Shown piece by piece: positions 62,641-64,000 of a DNA stretch of 64,000 nt. How positions within the stretch are numbered: the stretch's first letter is position 1; each line of letters opens with the position of its first letter. The position numbers and the translations under genes were made by a program. The notes below the pieces were generated by a model. That model searched no databases and had not been told where the DNA came from. It was given only the letters and a program-made list of their open reading frames with translations. Source of the DNA: Sandaracinaceae bacterium (GTDB lineage: Bacteria; Myxococcota_A; Polyangia; Polyangiales; Houyiibacteriaceae); NCBI GenBank assembly GCA_020633055.1, contig JACKEJ010000006.1, positions 1-64,000 of the forward strand, in the 5' to 3' direction.

Positions 62641-63657
62641 ATGCAGCAACGCCATGACAACCCCGTGTCCGCCATCCTCACCGCCATCCGCGAGAACGTG
62701 GGGCGCGGCCGCGACGCCCAGCGCATCCCCGGGGCGCGGGGGAGCGACAGGCTCGACGGACGCACGGTGATGGTCACGGGCAGCAACTCGGGCCTGGGCA
62801 AGGCCGTGGCCGTGGAGCTGGCGTCACGTGGGGCGCGCGTGCTGATGGCGTGTCGCGGGGGCATCCCCGAGGCGGGCGACGAGGTGCGCGCCCGCAGCGG
62901 CAACCCGCAGGTGGAGATGCTGCGCGTCGACCTGTCGGACCTGAACAGCGTGCACGCCCTGTGCGACACGCTGCGCGACCGCGGCGAGCGCATCGACGTG
63001 CTGGTGAGCAACGCCGGCGTCGTGCCCAACGAGGGGCGCAAGTCGGCCCAGGGCTACGAGCTGATGGTGGCGGTGAACTTCCTGGCCGGGACGGTGCTGC
63101 TCGACCGCCTGCTGCACGACGGAGTCATCCCGAACGACACCTTCGGCAAGAATGGGCCGGCCGCGGGTGAGCCGCGCGCGCGTGTGGTGTTCGTCTCGAG
63201 CGAGGCGCACCGCACGGCGTCGCAGCTGGACATCCCGGGGCTCGCGCGCTTCGAGGCCTTCGGCATCAAGGACGCCATGCGCTACTACGGGCGCAGCAAG
63301 CTCTGCCTGTGCACCTACGCGGTGGAGCTCTCGCGCCGGCTCACGCTGGCCGACGGAAGCGCGGACGTGGCCGTGCACCACCTGTGCCCCGGACCCGTGA
63401 ACTCCAACATGGCGCGCGAGGCGCCCGCGTGGGCCAAGCCGCTGCTCAAGCCCATCATGAGCCTGGCGTTCAACTCACCCGAGGTGGCCGCCGAGCCGGT
63501 GACCTACCTGGCGTGCGCGGCCAGCATGGAGGGGCGCACCGGCACGTACCTGCACATGCTGAAGGAGAAGCCGTGCAGCGAGCTGGCGCTGGACCCGTCG
63601 AACGGCAAGGCGGTCTGGGACGCGGCCGTGCAGATGGCGAGCGTGGTCTCGCGCTGA
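62641..63657 (+). CDS. Short-chain dehydrogenase/reductase
   Basis: 338 aa. The NAD(P) loop is VMVTGSNSGLGKAVAVEL (TGxxxGxG, residues 46-53), then LVSNAGVVPNE, the catalytic Ser in VVFVSSEAHRTAS, and Tyr216-x3-Lys220 in YYGRSK. The N-terminal ~38 residues before the Rossmann domain and the C-terminal ~60 residues exceed a minimal SDR. The layout is like retinol-dehydrogenase/protochlorophyllide-reductase-type SDRs acting on hydrophobic substrates. It is likely controlled by the divergent TetR. Downstream is a strong hairpin, and a cytochrome P450 gene on the opposite strand converges on it. Confidence 0.92.
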   Translation: MQQRHDNPVSAILTAIRENVGRGRDAQRIPGARGSDRLDGRTVMVTGSNSGLGKAVAVELASRGARVLMACRGGIPEAGDEVRARSGNPQVEMLRVDLSDLNSVHALCDTLRDRGERIDVLVSNAGVVPNEGRKSAQGYELMVAVNFLAGTVLLDRLLHDGVIPNDTFGKNGPAAGEPRARVVFVSSEAHRTASQLDIPGLARFEAFGIKDAMRYYGRSKLCLCTYAVELSRRLTLADGSADVAVHHLCPGPVNSNMAREAPAWAKPLLKPIMSLAFNSPEVAAEPVTYLACAASMEGRTGTYLHMLKEKPCSELALDPSNGKAVWDAAVQMASVVSR

Positions 63658-63723
63658 GAAGGGACGCAGAGCAGCGACACGGTGTGGGGGCCTCCTCGGA
63701 CCGCCGGTGGCGTCGATGTACCT

Positions 63724-63755
63724 GGGGGGCACCTGGCTTCAGCCTGGTGCCCCCC
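63724..63755. terminator. Strong GC hairpin between convergent SDR and P450 genes
   Basis: Ten-bp perfect outer arms GGGGGGCACC and GGTGCCCCCC (63724-63733 and 63746-63755) with an inner GGCT/AGCC extension. There is no T tract on either strand. Located between two convergent stops, it may work as a bidirectional terminator or a transcript end-stabilising stem. Confidence 0.65.
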
Positions 63756-63838
63756 ATCACCACCGGGAGCTAGCCCTACTCGCGACAGCCTCTGAGAAGC
63801 CAGGGGCTCGCGGTCCGCAGACGCGCACCGCGCCCAGA

Positions 63839-64000
63839 TCAGCGGCGCAGCGGCGCGTCCTCGCGGAAGACCACCTTGCACTTCAGGCCGTTCTTGCCCG
63901 GGTGCATGCTCAGCTCGGGCACGAACTCGGGCACGAAGCCGTCGGCCAGCGTGGGGATCAGGTTCTGCACGAAGGTGGCCAGGAGCAGCTTCATCTCCAT
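63839..64000 (-). CDS. Cytochrome P450, C-terminal fragment (cut by window edge)
   Basis: Only the last 53 codons are inside the window; the gene continues past 64000. The visible sequence MEMKLLLATFVQNLIPTLAD and LSMHPGKNGLKCKVVFRED matches the stretch just after the haem-binding Cys loop (helix L ALMEMKLLLA) and the terminal beta-sheet of bacterial P450s. The haem Cys motif itself would lie just outside. The terminal beta region ends in a TGA at 63839. It may work with the SDR next to it, for example on a terpenoid or fatty acid, but that is speculation. Confidence 0.75.
   Translation of the reverse strand: MEMKLLLATFVQNLIPTLADGFVPEFVPELSMHPGKNGLKCKVVFREDAPLRR

Overview
This is a very GC-rich (roughly 70%) chromosomal window of 64 kb. 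It suggests a myxobacterium (Myxococcota), perhaps near the Sandaracinus/Polyangia side. The evidence is a DUF2378 gene (a family largely confined to myxobacteria), many outer-surface lipoproteins with Gly/Cys lipoboxes, two Hanks-type Ser/Thr kinases, a retron-type reverse transcriptase of myxobacterial size, and frequent GTG starts. No rRNA, tRNA, CRISPR array, IS element or integrase is visible.

Layout. 1-5.7 kb: isoprenoid genes (a partial FAD monooxygenase coupled to type 2 IPP isomerase), a three-domain fasciclin lipoprotein, and a divergent CarA/CarH-type MerR regulator with a B12-binding signature. Between those two lies a run of TGGACA-like hexamers. 5.9-16 kb: a DUF2378 gene, secreted lipoproteins, an alpha/beta hydrolase, and a large kinase/ATPase/TPR protein 2 bp from an ECF-like sigma factor. 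16-17.7 kb: a retron-like reverse transcriptase behind a candidate msr-msd element. 17.7-30.8 kb: an AraC regulator with a divergent 2OG-Fe(II) oxygenase, an expansin-like lipoprotein, a diguanylate cyclase, an amino-acid permease, a GT39-like membrane protein, a TPR protein, an FGE/SUMF1-like lipoprotein and another lipoprotein.

30.8-38.6 kb (minus strand): a tightly packed run of NodU/TobZ-type carbamoyltransferase, cobQ, cobO, a HAD phosphatase, an OPA-type MFS transporter with an inserted PDZ-like domain, and a coiled-coil membrane protein. 38.7-41.2 kb (plus): murA, hisG and a c-type cytochrome. 41.3-54.5 kb (plus): eight genes joined by stop/start overlaps, combining a MoxR AAA+ ATPase, DUF58, two BatA/VWA-type membrane proteins and an ABC exporter with membrane-anchored partners. 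This is probably one envelope-associated machine.

54.7-64 kb: a zinc-ribbon Ser/Thr kinase, a ParB-like-fold protein, small membrane proteins, a DUF4399 lipoprotein, pyruvate kinase, an aldo/keto reductase with divergent LysR, TetR with a divergent SDR, and the C-terminus of a cytochrome P450 at the right edge.

The most interesting items are the putative retron, the CarH-like regulator and its repeat array beside isoprenoid genes, the PDZ-in-MFS fusion within a cobalamin/carbamoyltransferase operon, and the MoxR-VWA-ABC operon. All functions are read from sequence motifs; no database search was run.
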